64,000 bases of DNA from Chytriomyces cf. hyalinus JEL632 (lineage: Eukaryota; Chytridiomycota; Chytridiomycetes; Chytridiales; Chytriomycetaceae), in contig JAIWWG010000002.1 of assembly GCA_025435555.1 (NCBI GenBank), positions 496,001 to 560,000 on the forward strand, read 5' to 3'. A program made the translations under genes and the position numbers. The stretch's first letter is position 1, and each line of letters opens with the position of its first letter. Below, in pieces: positions 49,528 through 61,835 of the stretch. Below the pieces are notes generated by a model that was not told the origin of the DNA, did no database searches, and worked only from the letters and a program-made list of their open reading frames with translations.

Positions 49528-49795
49528 ATCACTAACCCAGACACCCTCTCCAGCTCATCAACAGCTTAGATTTTCCCAATTCCTTCAACTTCTCACCAGC
49601 ACAACAAACAAAAACAACTTGTTCAATTTCAACGGTTCTTTGTTTTTATTTTCTTCTTAACTTGGCTTCTTCTTGACACAAATGAGAACATAGCACGGCA
49701 AAATAAAAATAAAAAAAACAAAAATATTTCAGGCAGGGGTGTTGGTTATCACAAAGAAAATATTTTTGCAAAAAAAAGACTCCCTCGTTATGCTG

Positions 49796-51838
49796 CTATG
49801 CTCCCATAGCAATCTCAGTTCCTTTCGGCAACCGCGCCTTGGTCACAAACAAACACGCAATAAACATGAGACCCGCGAACCCAATCGGCAAATAAAACAA
49901 GAAGCTCAACGTGTCCAAGTATCCACGAATCAACGCCTTCTGCAACGGACTTCCATCCACAACAAGCAGCGGGTTATGAATCGCAGATGGATCCGCAAAG
50001 AATACTGCCGGTGGGACACCCGGTGGGAGTTGTGCACCAAACTCAATAAACGCATTTTGAATGTTGGTTGGGAGTCTGTTGTTGAACAGGGATGAGCAAA
50101 TCGCGAGTCCAATGACTGCTCCGATTGTTTGGAAAAAGTTGGTGGTGGATGTCACGACTGAAAGCATTTCAGGTGGGACAGACACTTGCGCGGCAATCAA
50201 ACATGTCTGGATAGCTCCTCCGATACCGGCTCCAGTAATGAGAAGGAAAATGATTTGCTGCCACAGAGGAGCATCCTCCTTCAAGCGCGTCATCAAGAAT
50301 GCTCCAATCGCGATAACAACAGATGATACGGGCAAGAACGGCCAGAATAGTCCAGTGGTGGTAGCAACGACTCCCGAAACAATTGACAGAACCACGAGAC
50401 CAGCAATGATGGGGATTGTGTGGATACCAGCTTGCGTAGCGGTGGCTGAAAAACAAAAACCATATCAATACTTGCTTGTCATTCCATCGCAAACCACCAT
50501 AAATATAAAAAAAACTCACATCCAAGCACAACCTGGAACCACAACGGAGCGTAAAAGACAAGAATAAAGAACGCGCATCCCAAAAAGAACGTGGTCGCAA
50601 ACACGGCAACAGCCAACTTGTTTTTAAACAGAGCAAACGTCAAAACAGGGTTCGATGCTACCCATCCCTCGACATAGATGAAAGCAACCAAGAGAACAGC
50701 TCCCACAGCAAACAGCGCAATCACAGTAGGACTGTTCCATTCATACTGGGAACCACCTCCTTGGATGGGGATCAAGAGGCAAATAACGCATGTGACGAGC
50801 AGGAACGTTCCAAGCCAGTCAATCTTTTTGAACGAGCCCATGAGGTCCTTGTTTGCTTCGGACTTGAGACGGAGGCAAAAGACAACAGCAGCAATGGTAA
50901 TAGCTCCAATTGGCAAGTTGATGTAAAACACCCAGCGCCAAGACACATGATCGACAAAGACTCCACCGAGAAGAGGTCCAGCAACAGAAGCCAGTCCAAA
51001 GCAAGCACCAATAATACCTGCGCATCCAAATGTCAGCAACACTACGCTTCTCAACAAAGGCGCTTATAATAACATACCAAGATAGTTTCCACGATCACGC
51101 ACAGTAGTCAAGTCCGAGATGATGATGATGACCAACGAAAAGATTCCACTTCCACCCAGTCCAGCAATAGCACGCGCAGCAATCAGCATGTCCATGTTAG
51201 TGGCGATACCGCAGAGAAGGGATCCGATTTCGAAAATAGTAATGGCAACCAGGAAGACGGACTTGCGGCCAAAAATGTCGGCGAGTTGACCTGACAAATC
51301 AACAAGGTGGTGAGCAGATCGATATCGGACAATGACAGTATCCCGCAAAGAAAGACCGAACCATAAACGGGAATAAAGGCGGTGGCAGTCAGAAAGTATC
51401 CAGTGGCAATCCAGTTGATCTGTGACAGACTGTTGAACTCGGACGCAATGGCTTGCAACGCAACGGCAACTGAAGGAACTCCGTTAGTTGCAATCGTAAT
51501 TGGATAAACCAGCAGCGCTTACCAATGGTCTGGAAGCAGAACAAGCAATTGCGCAGCACCAACGATAAAGAGACCCAGTCAGAAAACCCATCCATACATC
51601 AAACAAGTCCCCTCACCTGGTCAAGAGCCGCAAGGAAAACTGCAAGCATGAGGCCGATAAACACCAGAATGAATTCAGTGCGAGTGAGGTCGTTGGCCGG
51701 TTTGGCGTCTTCAGCGACTTCAGAGTGTTGGGCCACTGCATCGGCGGCGGGTGTAGCGACAGCAGCGGTAGTTGTGGCAGGTGTAAGGTCTTCGAGAACG
51801 ACCACCTTCTGGGCCTCGGGTTCAGAGGATTCAGCCAT
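49796..51838 (-). CDS. MFS multidrug transporter, DHA2 family (14 spans)
   Basis: A proton-driven drug or metabolite exporter of the plasma or vacuolar membrane. After a charged N-terminus of about 55 residues, the first span ends in the DHA2 signature (FLAALDQ, then [14 protein letters not shown] across an intron). [27 protein letters not shown] (motif A) and [15 protein letters not shown] follow, then the antiporter motif ([17 protein letters not shown]) and [12 protein letters not shown]. The second half has [39 protein letters not shown] and a last span near residues 590-610. At least four introns interrupt it. The 14-span layout and LDxTIVxxAL motif place it in DHA2 rather than DHA1. Substrate unknown. 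Confidence 0.9.
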
Positions 51839-52216
51839 GTTTATTTTTCACTCTGCAGGCACTCAGCAACCCGTATTATTATTTGGTTTTGAATTTGTGG
51901 ATGGCAAGATTTCAAATAAAGCGCTTAGAAATTCAGGGTTTTAATTTAACATTCTGACAGATTCTGCTTAGCCACATATCGGCATGCGGCCTTGCTTTAG
52001 GCGCCCGCGCACACACATACAGGCATATTGGCACTGCACTCTCAAGTACGCAGCGCCGTACTCAAGGATACAGTTCACCAACCCAACCCAACCATCAACA
52101 TTCCGTGCACACGTGGGCGTGAGTTCCTTTGAAATATAATTCCAATTTCCATAAATTTTTAAATTTTATTTTATTTAATCAACCGAACCCAACCGTCTTC
52201 CTTGATATATTTCTTT

Positions 52217-53455
52217 TTATTTTCCTTTCCGCGCCAGCTGCGCTGCAATCGCCAACCGCAGCGCCTCGTCCTCAGCCTCGCCCTCAGCATCAACTGCATC
52301 CATGTTTACATCCGCGAAAAAGTCGTTCTCGGCTTCTTTTGCCGCAGCTTCTTTCGCTGCAGCATCGCCCCCAAGACTTATCAGAAACGACTCCAACAGC
52401 AACTGAACAACATTGCCATTCGCTCCAAGGTTATCCGCTTGGATTCTCCCAACAATTTCAGCAACCAACCGCATAATATCGCGGTGGTATGGATAACTGG
52501 TCAACTCATACACCTTGAAAGCAACAAAAAACACGTTATCCACCCACCCCCTTCAACAAAATACAAAACATCTCTAATAAAAACTCACCCGCTTCAGAAA
52601 GTAAACAACCAACGCATCATCCATTTTGGAACTATTCTCCAAAACAAAATCCAAGACGGGCGTCACAAAACCAAGTTTCAGCAGAAAAATCACTTGATCA
52701 AGAAACTTTTTCTTGACCTCAATCTGATATTCCCAAAGAAACACATGCTTTTGAATAACACTTGGGGCCCCATAAACAAAAAACACACTCACCGCCACAA
52801 GAGGCGACAATTTGTCATAATCCCGCACAATCGCTTCTCCCAAAATTTCAAGTGCGTACGCCCGCTGAAGTGGATAAATGATTGCAATTTCATTGAGCAA
52901 CTCAAAAATGAGCATGCGCTCCGTTCCGCTAATGAGCGAGTTTTGATTGTAAAACAGGGGATCCGCGATATAGTTGCTGATCCAAAAAAGTAGTCCAGCA
53001 GCCACAACAGGGTATCTAGGAAATTTTATCCCGTCAGAAACACACCCAACCAATCAAATCTTAAAAACTCAACTTGACTGTATCCAACAACGCCTTGAAA
53101 TCATTCTTCAAATCAATATCTGGCGTTAAATTCGGAAACACGGAATGAACATGTTTCAATGCATCCATCGTCGGCTGCACAAGAGCAACATTGTGCGGCT
53201 CGTTGGAGTCTGACTCAATCACTGATGACACGTATGCAAGGAGCCACATTTTTTCTTCAATCATGCTTGTATCGGTGGTGGTTGCTCCATACACGTTCTT
53301 GATGAGCGCCTCTGCCAAACCAAAAGAACTCATCAATATCTTTTTTTGAAATTGTTTTCCCATATAAAAAAGAAAAAAAACACACCTACAAATGGCGCTG
53401 TTCGAATATACGCGACAGGAGGCGGATTTGCGCCTGAATACAACGAATGAAGCTG

Positions 53456-53490
<35 letters not shown>

Positions 53491-54048
53491 AGAAAAAAAA
53501 TCAGCCAACCTTCTGAACAGAAAAAAAAAAAACACACCTTGTACATATCCGACGCTTGAACATCTTTCGCACAAACACGCGTGACAGCAATCACAAGTTC
53601 CGGTGCCGGCCGTCCCGCAAAATGGATCGCAGACGCATACTGTCTCGCCCGCTGCGGTCCAACTGCCGCCTCCAATTCCGACGCAATTCGTGCAAGTAAA
53701 ACACCGTGCTGACACCCGAAATAAACACAACAAGTCAGCTTTTTGATTTCGGAATCATTACAAGCATTACGCCCATATTCCTTTGTCAAAACGCACCACA
53801 TGATCATTCGAATTCGCAAGTCTATGCAACAGCGCCAACGAATACACGAACGTGATTTCACTGTCAGCCACCAATGGAACCAAGTGTTTTCGCACTAAAA
53901 GTCGTACAGAGACTTCGCCCGGTGTCGCCGCCAGGATGGTACCAACAGCAGAGATGAAGGTGTCTGCGAAATCGGGCAGTGATGTGGTGATGGAATGCGG
54001 AATGGCCGTGTTGTTGTTGCTGTGTGTTGTTGACCCTGTTGCTGCCAT
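52217..54048 (-). CDS. Negative elongation factor C/D (TH1-like)
   Basis: This is a homologue of NELF-C/D (TH1), a core subunit of the NELF complex that holds RNA polymerase II in promoter-proximal pause. Six or more exons give the expected string of helical landmarks: an N-terminal region with LVADSEITFVYSLALLHRLA, HGVLLARIASELE, SLYSGANPPPVAYIRTAPF (matching the conserved PPPVxLIR segment), EEKMWLLAYVSSVIES, KYPVVAAGLLFWISNYI, ERMLIFELLNEIA, LEVKKKFLD-like IEVKKKFLDQVIFLLKLGF, PVLDFVLEN and YFLKRVYELTSYPYHRDIM. The C-terminus is acidic and Ala-rich, longer than in animals. NELF is absent from budding yeast. No other NELF subunit is in the window. A poly-T tract (poly-A on plus) lies in one intron. 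Confidence 0.82.
53456..53489. repeat. Run of 34 adenines (poly-T in the gene's intron)
   Basis: Uninterrupted A34 on the plus strand, inside an intron of the NELF-C/D gene, where it reads as a very long polypyrimidine tract. The exact length is likely uncertain. Confidence 0.9.
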
Positions 54049-54482
54049 TATTTCATGTTTTTTTGTTGACGAGCATAAAATATTGCACATATAAAGTGGA
54101 TTGTATGCACGGGATGCTAATGAAAGTCATGACAGGCGAAAAGACCCTTTTTACTGATTCTACTCAGGGGAGCAAACAATAACAAATGTGGAGCAATGTG
54201 AGAAAGAAAAAGAAGAAAAACAGCAGCCATGATCAAAGAGCAAAGAAAGGTGACACTCGACAAGAGCAATCACCCAAATGAAAACACAACTAAAAGAGGA
54301 AATGAAAACATGGAGAAAAATAGAAGGAAAATGGAAGCGCAATAACTGGAGCAAAAAAAAAAAAAAGAGAAAAAAAAACATTATTCAGAAATTAAAACCA
54401 AATGCGGCAACAACAACTTGCTTTTGTGTTTTTTTTTTGTTCACTGCTGAGGGTAAGATTGGCAAATGCAGCCGTCTCTTTT

Positions 54483-56511
54483 TTAAAAGTCCGCCAGGTA
54501 GGAAGATGCCATGGGTGTCATCATAGATGGAGATGGAGGTGGCATAGATGAGTTCCCGCTGGGAGTTTGAAGACCGCTTGGCCGCACTCCCAGAGGGTTC
54601 TTGGAGAAACTGAGGCGGATCCCTCCTTTAGTGGAAGTAGACAGGAGAGTACCATGCATATCTTGAAGTGCTTGTTGAGCAGAAGTAATGCTTTCAAACT
54701 GATGCAAATAACAAAACACAAAATCAGCGAATGAATAAATTAAAAACTAAACGCCCATCATCACCTCAACAAACACCATCGGTCCGTTTGGCCTCATACG
54801 GTAGCTCATTCTCTTGTATCCAATGACTCTTGAGAACAAGTCCCTCAACTCCGTTTCATTCGTATTGGTCGCCAAGTTACCTACGTATAAAGTATTGCAA
54901 GGAGGGTTCTGGTCAGCCGGGCATCTGAATCCAGCACTTGCAACTCCAGCAGCAGTAACAGCATTGCTAAAGGGCGCACTCTGCAATGTAGGTGTCACAC
55001 TACCCGCATTCGGAATACTGATAGACAACGGTGGAAACTTGGACCCAAGAGGATTCGCGGCACTTCTTGAATCATTAGACCCCAACATGCTGCTGTTGTT
55101 GCTATGGGTGCGTTGTTCGCCAAGGCTGCTCAATAAGCTGGTGGTTTGCGACATGGGCGCTGTCATTGGGCCTGAACTCATGCTGCTTGCATTCTTGGTG
55201 CTGATTTTAAGACCGGGCGGGAGCGACAGGAGAGTATCGCTGTTGAACAGTGCGCTGCTGAATCCACGGTCCATGTTGCTCATAGAATTCATGCGTGTAG
55301 CGAAACGAGGTTGTGGGAAGGGACTGGTTCCCAAACTGGTGCCGCTCTTATCGTCTGCATTGTTGACTGCGGTGGAGGCTCCACTGGTGGAAATAGGCTG
55401 TGTGCCTTTTCCCATGGCCTTATCAAACACTCCACGATACGACGAAGAAAGGCTTCCAACACCGTCTCCTCCGTTGAATGCCTGCTGTTGATGCGGTTGG
55501 GAAACAATCTCCACATCCGAATCCAAATCGGTGGGTGAGTTGCGGTTAGAGTTTTCCATGCTGTTGACACCATTTATGCCATGATCTGCAAAGACATCGA
55601 CATTTGTAGAAGCGCTGGAGGTGCGTGTGTGTACAGAGCCCCATGAGGTTGCAAGTTTAGAAGGAGGAACACCATTATGATGCGAATGCTCGCCGTCGTC
55701 GTTCAAAATGTCCCAAGGCAATGGGGAGTTGATGGAATTGTAGTCCGAGAAGGAGCTGTCAATGTTGACTTGCACAGGCGCCAAGTGGTGATGGGCTTGA
55801 CGGAATGGCGCCATCGTTGCGATCCCGGGGGATGGAAGCGGCATGGAGCCGTTGAGGATGGACCCAGCCCCCGTTGGCATGTTGAACGGGGTCGGGGTCT
55901 GAGGTGCATGAAAGTCGGCAGTTGTTGCAGTAGCGCTTCGTTTCACATGCAGATTCTTTTTCGCAATTTCCGCTTTCAAAATGCTTCCTCGCTCCGTATC
56001 AACCTTGCGGCCAGTGAGATAGTCGCGAGCAAAGTTGGCTTCCTTTCTTGAACGGAATTTGGCAAAGCCGATCTGGGATAGTCGCAGGAGAGGGATGGGG
56101 ATGTTATTTTTGGAATGAATGTTCAATTGATTTTCAAGTGAACTCACAATCTGTTTCTTGTATGCAGGGACGCCGTCATCTTCAGCAAAGTTGGCTGGGA
56201 ACTTGAGCGTTGCGGCTTCGAAGCCAGGTGCAAAGACAAACTGGGTTTTTTTTGGCAAATTCCAACCCTGATCAGCCTAAAGGGCACCAAACAGGCCATG
56301 TTGGCGTGACTCACCATGTTCTGGAATTCACGATCCTGAATGTCTTCGGGGAATCCGACTACAAAGATGGTGGTTATGTCATCCTGCTGCTGAGGCTGCG
56401 ACGGGTGAATTAGTGAGCGGGTGCCAGGTGACAGTGGCAACCACTTACATTCGGAATGTGGTGCTGGCCGTTCTCGAGCGAGGAGTTTGGTGGTGAGAGA
56501 TCAAAGACCAT
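54483..56511 (-). CDS. WHI3: Whi3/Scw1-type RNA-binding protein with two RRMs
   Basis: This is an RRM protein of the fungal Whi3/Scw1 family, which binds mRNAs such as G1 cyclin transcripts and controls cell size and polarity. The first exon is short ([15 protein letters not shown]). RRM1 starts with [20 protein letters not shown] and continues with [12 protein letters not shown] and [21 protein letters not shown] long Ser/Asn-rich linker follows. The C-terminal RRM is the diagnostic one: [40 protein letters not shown], then [20 protein letters not shown] and NPLGVRPSG. The [14 protein letters not shown] string is a family hallmark. The start was chosen because the intron 56402-56448 has a good branch (CTAAT) and joins the first exon in frame. 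There is no Gln-rich prion-like run of the kind seen in some fungal Whi3. Confidence 0.9.
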
Positions 56512-57160
56512 GCTTGGTGCAATGCGTGGAATGGTTTGCTGGTGCTGGGTGCTGGGTGCTGGATGCGTGTTGGAGCGAGTGGCGGGTTGTGTGTGTCAAG
56601 GGGTGGTGCGAGATGCTTCCGATGAGAGAATGAATGGAGACTCAGGCAGAGAGGGTCTTTGAATGCAGCTGTGCAATGCAACTATGAAACACGTTGGGGT
56701 GCGGGTGCTAGGTGGAGAGGGAGACGCTCGTGCTTTGGGGGATGGTTTAGATGCCAAAGAAAGTTGCAATTCTTGTTATTTTCGAAATCAGGAAAAAAGT
56801 CTATTTTTGGCTTTTGGGGCCTCTGAAACGATTCCAGTTTGAAAGTGGCGCCTCCCTGTCTCTGTCTCTGCCTTCGATGGGGACTGGAGGGTGAGCTTAT
56901 GCGGTGCTGCTGCTGGAGAGGTCGCTTGTTGTTGCTGTTGTTGCTGTTACAGCTGCTGTTCCTCTGGTTGTTGTTGTCCAGCTTGCCCTGTTTGTGGGCT
57001 GGCTTCTCACTGTTTCATGCCAACCCTCGTAAGTCACCAGCACTGCCCAACTCCTAATGGCGGTGTCTGGCAAGCGTAAGAAAGAGTCAAAGATCAGATT
57101 ATAAATGGTCAGAATTTGATATAAAACTCACATGGAGACAACCTCATTCACATCCACGAA
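56512..57160. other. Divergent intergenic region, TTG/CTG-rich
   Basis: About 650 bp between the Whi3 gene and the GH3 gene. A TTG/CTG-rich stretch lies at 56905-56990. Short open frames on both strands are by-products of this repeat. It probably holds both promoters and a long leader for Whi3. Confidence 0.55.
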
Positions 57161-59742
57161 ATGAACCTGTTAATAGCATCGCTGCTCGTCCTCATAGCCG
57201 CTGTTCTGTACACCCAGTACCTGAACCGCATCGAGTACGCGCCAACCTCAACCACGCCGAGCGAGTATCTCACAAGCATCGATCCCACGCATCCATGGTT
57301 TAACTCCACCTCACAAGCACTCTCAGACCTGCAAAAAATGACGCCCGATGATAAACACGCCATCATCATGGGTTCAGGCTACGGCTTCGGTCCGTGTTTG
57401 GGCAACGTGGCTCCTCTCCCACATCTCGGCTTCAACGGTCTCTGCTTGCAGGACGCTCCAATGGGGGTCAGGGCCGTGGCGAACGTGACTGCATTTCCGT
57501 CAGGCCTCAATCTGGCTGCTACCTTCGACAGAGACCTCATGCGGCAGTACGGTGAAGCGATGGGCAGCGAATTCCGGGAACTGGGTGTCAACGTGAGTTG
57601 TCTTTCGTCCAAGCCTGTTGATGACTAATCATTATTCATCAAATAGATTCACCTTGGCCCAATGATCAACCTCATGCGTGCACCGGCAGCCGGGAGAAAC
57701 TGGGAAGGTCCCGGCGCAGACCCCTTCCTTGCCGCCATTTCCTCCGCCCAGATTGTCAAAGGCGTTCAATCCCAGGGTGTCATTGCGACCGCCAAACATT
57801 GGATCGCAAACGAGCAGGAAACTTATCGTTCCACTTCGTCTTCAAATTTGGACGAGAAAACTCTTATGGAGGTCTATATGCTCCCTTTCGAACATTGCAT
57901 CGAAGCGGGCGTTGGTGCCATCATGTGTGGGTACAACAAACTGAATCAAAAGTACTCGTGCGCGGATCACGAGTCCGTCGACCGGATTCTTCGAGTAAGT
58001 TTTCATGTCACTCAAGTGAACCAAAAAAGCAGAGTTCCCTTAACACAACCAATGGCGTAGGCCCCGGAACTAGACTTTCGCGGAATTATCATGACCGATT
58101 GGTACGCGCAATATTCCTTCAAAGCAGCCGACCTCATCATGCCTGGAATCTACCCACTCCTCCCTGCACCCTGGTGGAAACTGGGAAACCTCCTTTCTCG
58201 CATTCCTCTCCTTGGTTCATCCTGGTGGGGCCAACCTTTCGAACAAATCCCTGAAGCGCGTCTCGATGAAATGGTGGTTCGCATCTTGAGCACCATGTAC
58301 CAGTTTGGACAAAACGACAAATTCCCGAAAGTTGGATTCAACAGTTTCAAAGACGTCCGGCCAAAGAATGAGTACAATTACGATTACCGGTTCAAGCGAA
58401 ATGCAGAAGTCGCTCGGAAAGTGGCTGCTGCGAGTACTGTGATTGTTCGGAATGAAGGAGGTGTCCTCCCTCTGAAGAACGAACTTGGACTGAAGGTCGC
58501 GATTGTGGGGGAAGACGCTCGTGCACCGAGAGTTTTGAATGAATTTGAGCTTCAAGCAAACAACGACGGGACTCTGGCACAAGGCTGGGGATCGGGGACT
58601 GCTGATTATCCGTACCTCATTTCAGTAAGTTTTCCAACTCCGATGAACCACCAATGATTATTTTGACACTTTTTCATTTCTTTTCTCAGCCAGTCGAGGG
58701 AATTTCAAAGCGCGGTGAAAAGCTTAGCGTGTTAACATCTTTCGACAACAAGAACATCAGTGCCGCAGTCGAAGCCTCCACTGCAGCCGATGTAGCTCTT
58801 GTGTTTGCGAATGCGAATTCTGGTGAATTTATTGCTGCTGTTGAAGGCCAATATGGCGATCGAAACGATTTGAAACTGTGGCGTGACGCGGATAAATTGG
58901 TTTGAGCAAAAACTATTTCATGTTCTATGGCGCTGTATTCTAACCTCGAAAAAAACCAACCCCAGATCGAAGCTGTAGCCGCTGTCAACAAGAAAACGAT
59001 TGTAGTGATTCATTCAGTTGGTCCTGTCGAAATGCCATGGTTCAATCATCCCAACATTGTTGGTATCGTATACGCCATGTTGCCCGGCCAAGAATCAGGC
59101 AGTGCCCTTGCCGATGTAATTATTATTTTGATCGTCTATACAGTTTGTTTATTTGATGCCTAATGCATTTCTTGGACCCTCAAGATCCTATTTGGCGACA
59201 TCAACCCATCCGGCCGCCTCCCCTTCACCGTCTTGAAGGATCGCAGCGATTACCCAGCAGATGTCGTGTACAAATCAAACGACTGGACTCCTCAAATCAA
59301 CTACACGGAAGGCCTCTATCTGGATTACCGTCATGCTGACAAGGCCGGCCTCACGCCGCTCGTTCCATTTGGACATGGCTTGTCATACACAAAGTTTTCA
59401 TACTCGAACCTCATTGTCAGTCCAGTTAGATCAGAGGCGTTCAGTGACCTCTCCATCTCACTGAAACTTGCCAACGTTGGAGATGTGGCTGGTCACGAGG
59501 TGGTTCAACTGTACATTGCATTTCCAGAGGCAGCACAAGAGCCACCCAAGATTTTGAAAGGGTTCGAAAAAGTGTTTGTGGACGTTGAGCAAGAAACGAC
59601 GGTGACGTTTCAACTTTCGAGAAAGGATTTGAGAGTTTGGGGGAAGGAGGGGTGGGAAAATGTTGAAGGGGAATATGGAGTTTTGGTGGGAGGATCTAGT
59701 CGCGATATTCGTTTGGAAGCGAAATTCAGCTGGGGTGTTTGA
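57161..59742 (+). CDS. GH3 glycoside hydrolase (beta-glucosidase-like), membrane-anchored
   Basis: A family 3 hydrolase that would release terminal beta-linked sugars such as glucose. Residues 3-20 form a signal anchor (LLIASLLVLIAAVLYTQYL). The barrel domain has LCLQDAPMGVRA, FPSGLNLAATFDRDLM, the substrate-binding KHWIANEQE, CGYNKLN and the nucleophile loop GIIMTDWYAQYS (Asp of TDW). The alpha/beta sandwich domain has TVIVRNEGGVLPLK, and PGQESGSALADV with FGDINPSGRLPFT. The fibronectin-III-like end has FGHGLSYTKFSYSNL and VQLYIAF. Introns lie at about 57593-57646, 57994-58060, 58624-58689, 58900-58964 and 59117-59184. The loop between TDW and PGI is shorter than in secreted cellulolytic beta-glucosidases. 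Substrate is not certain. Confidence 0.9.
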
Positions 59743-59802
59743 AGTTGTCCGATATCTGTTTTGCCTCATAAACTTGCAGCTCATTTAAAATCAGAAAAAC
59801 TG

Positions 59803-61778
59803 ATGAAAATCATCACGGAACAAATCCGGGAAACAATCCAACGGATCCTTTCCGAACTCTCCGAATGCGCGCAAACGAATGAATCCAAGAACCAAGAATT
59901 GGCGACTTGTATCGATGCATCGCTGATAGCAGACGGCCTTCTTAAGCTTCCAACGCCAATCTTCCACGCAGGACCCAAAGTCATTGTGAACTTGACAACG
60001 CCGCTGAACCGGATCCTGATTCAACCAAACAGCACCAAAAAGTTTAAGTTGACGGAATTTGTGGCATTGCAGGTTCCTCAAGAGCATTCTATTTGGTGAT
60101 GTGTGGGCATTCAGCTGATTCTTTTTTGTTGTCCAGTGGCCGGAAGACGGTCTGTTTCAAGCATCAAAATCTGACGGCGCGTCCCTCATTCTCTCGTTAA
60201 ATCCAACCAGTTTTTTGAAATGCGTTGCAGATCGGGTGAGGATGCCCAAACTACAGTCCCCTGAAAATCAACTCACCGAAAAAAAAAAAAAAAAAAAAGA
60301 TACTCGCACGCGACACAGATTTTGCATTCTCACCCACCACACCCGCTCTCCAACTCCACACAAAATCCGCTCTCGTGTCATATAACCTCCCATACGGTTC
60401 CATCTTCACTCCACACCATTTCCGCGCATGCCTTATAGCCCAGTCAATCGCTCAAAGCCTGGAACTGCAAGGTTTCACAGTAACAACACGACCTCGAATT
60501 CAATTTTGGACACAACATATGGCAAACATGTTGGCTGCGCTTGCTCACTGTCGAAACGTTGTTGAGCCGACAGACGCGTTAATGCACATGCATGGCTTGT
60601 TTTCCGAACATGAACAGTCACCATCAGAAAATCTTCAAGAGTTAAATCGTGTGGTTTCTGGTGAGGTTGAGAGCGTCCGCCGTATGGCTGCGTTAGCGGC
60701 GTTGTGGAAGGACGGCATGCGGACTGAAATGGATCGGCTTGGTCTCGCCCGTCTATCTCTGGATGGGATTGAAAATGCGTTTTCGAAAGCGAATGAAACC
60801 CTTTCCGCCCATCCCGCCGTCAAGAAACTGAGAGAAAAAATGGACCATGAAGGATCGATACAACTCGAAAAAGACATTGGCTCCAAAAAACTGTTCTTGG
60901 ACGCATCATTGGCAAATATTCCGTCGCAACTGTTGTGGGACTTTATGAATCTGTTTCAAGACTCGGCAAAATTCAGCAAAGTGACCCATGTCATACCTGC
61001 GACGGAGCAATACGTCAGAACCACGGTCATGCAGGAACTGTGCGCTGTGGTTGAGACTCCTTGTCCCTTTTTAAAGAATGGGAACACCTCAAACGTAATT
61101 GTGGCAAATGTTTCTGGACTTGATGTTGATTCAACTCTGGGGAGATATGCGGCACCATCTCGATGGATCGATTCCGCGTTGCTTCATCTCAAACACGTTA
61201 CAGGAAAAGCGTTCGAGGCAATGGACAATGGAAGCGAAGCAGAATACGAAGACTCGGACGAAGAAGAAGAATCCGCAGAAACGGAACGAATCGCAAGTTC
61301 GGCGATTGCAATCCAAATTCTTCAATCGAAACGCACAAAAGAAATGCATTTTGATTGGTCAAGAATTCACGATTCAAAACGCGACTTGGGACTGTATCTT
61401 CAGTATTCATACGCGCGCATTTGCGGGATCCAGCGCAAATCTGGGCAGGCTGGGCGGAGAGTTATTGAGTCGGGGTTGGACCTGGAATTGCTGCATTTAG
61501 TCTCTTCCTCCACGTATGCAACCAATATCGCCGTCGCGCTCGCAAACTTGCCTGGTGGTATTCGAAATAGTTTCCAATCTTTGGATGCAACTGCATTCGT
61601 TGCTCATGTGGTGAATCTGGCCCGTGCCGCTTCAGGCGGCCATAACTCGCTCTTTGTGAAAGATCGGATGGACGTGGATATGAGCACTGCTCGGCTAATA
61701 TTGTGGAAAGTAACCGGACTTGTTCTTCGAAACTGTTTGATCCTGCTGACAGGAAGTGAGCCGGTTGACCGAATGTGA
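59803..61778 (+). CDS. DALR-domain, arginyl-tRNA-synthetase-like protein (DALRD3-like)
   Basis: The protein resembles a degenerate arginyl-tRNA synthetase and most closely animal DALRD3, which helps METTL2 methylate C32 of certain arginine tRNAs. The C-terminal DALR anticodon-binding domain is clear (YLQYSYARICGIQRKSGQA, VARAASGG-like VNLARAASGGHNSLF, TARLILWKVTGLVLRNCLIL). The catalytic core is reduced: the stretch that holds HIGH in true enzymes reads TPHHFRACLIAQSIAQSLEL, and no KMSKS is seen. A strongly acidic patch (SEAEYEDSDEEEESAE) lies before the DALR domain. Introns of about 35-70 bp lie near 60070-60135 and 60236-60300. An enzymatic ArgRS is unlikely; a tRNA-binding cofactor is the best inference. 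The start ATG is 60 bp after the GH3 stop. Confidence 0.75.
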
Positions 61779-61835
61779 CTTCGTCGACCTATTCCATTTA
61801 TAGTGCACAGAAATTATCATTGCATATTTTTTTGA

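Noticed and set aside
56839-57079. Leu/Cys-rich small protein upstream of the GH3 gene
   Set aside because: It is produced by a TTG/CTG repeat, with no conserved sequence and no splice link to GH3.
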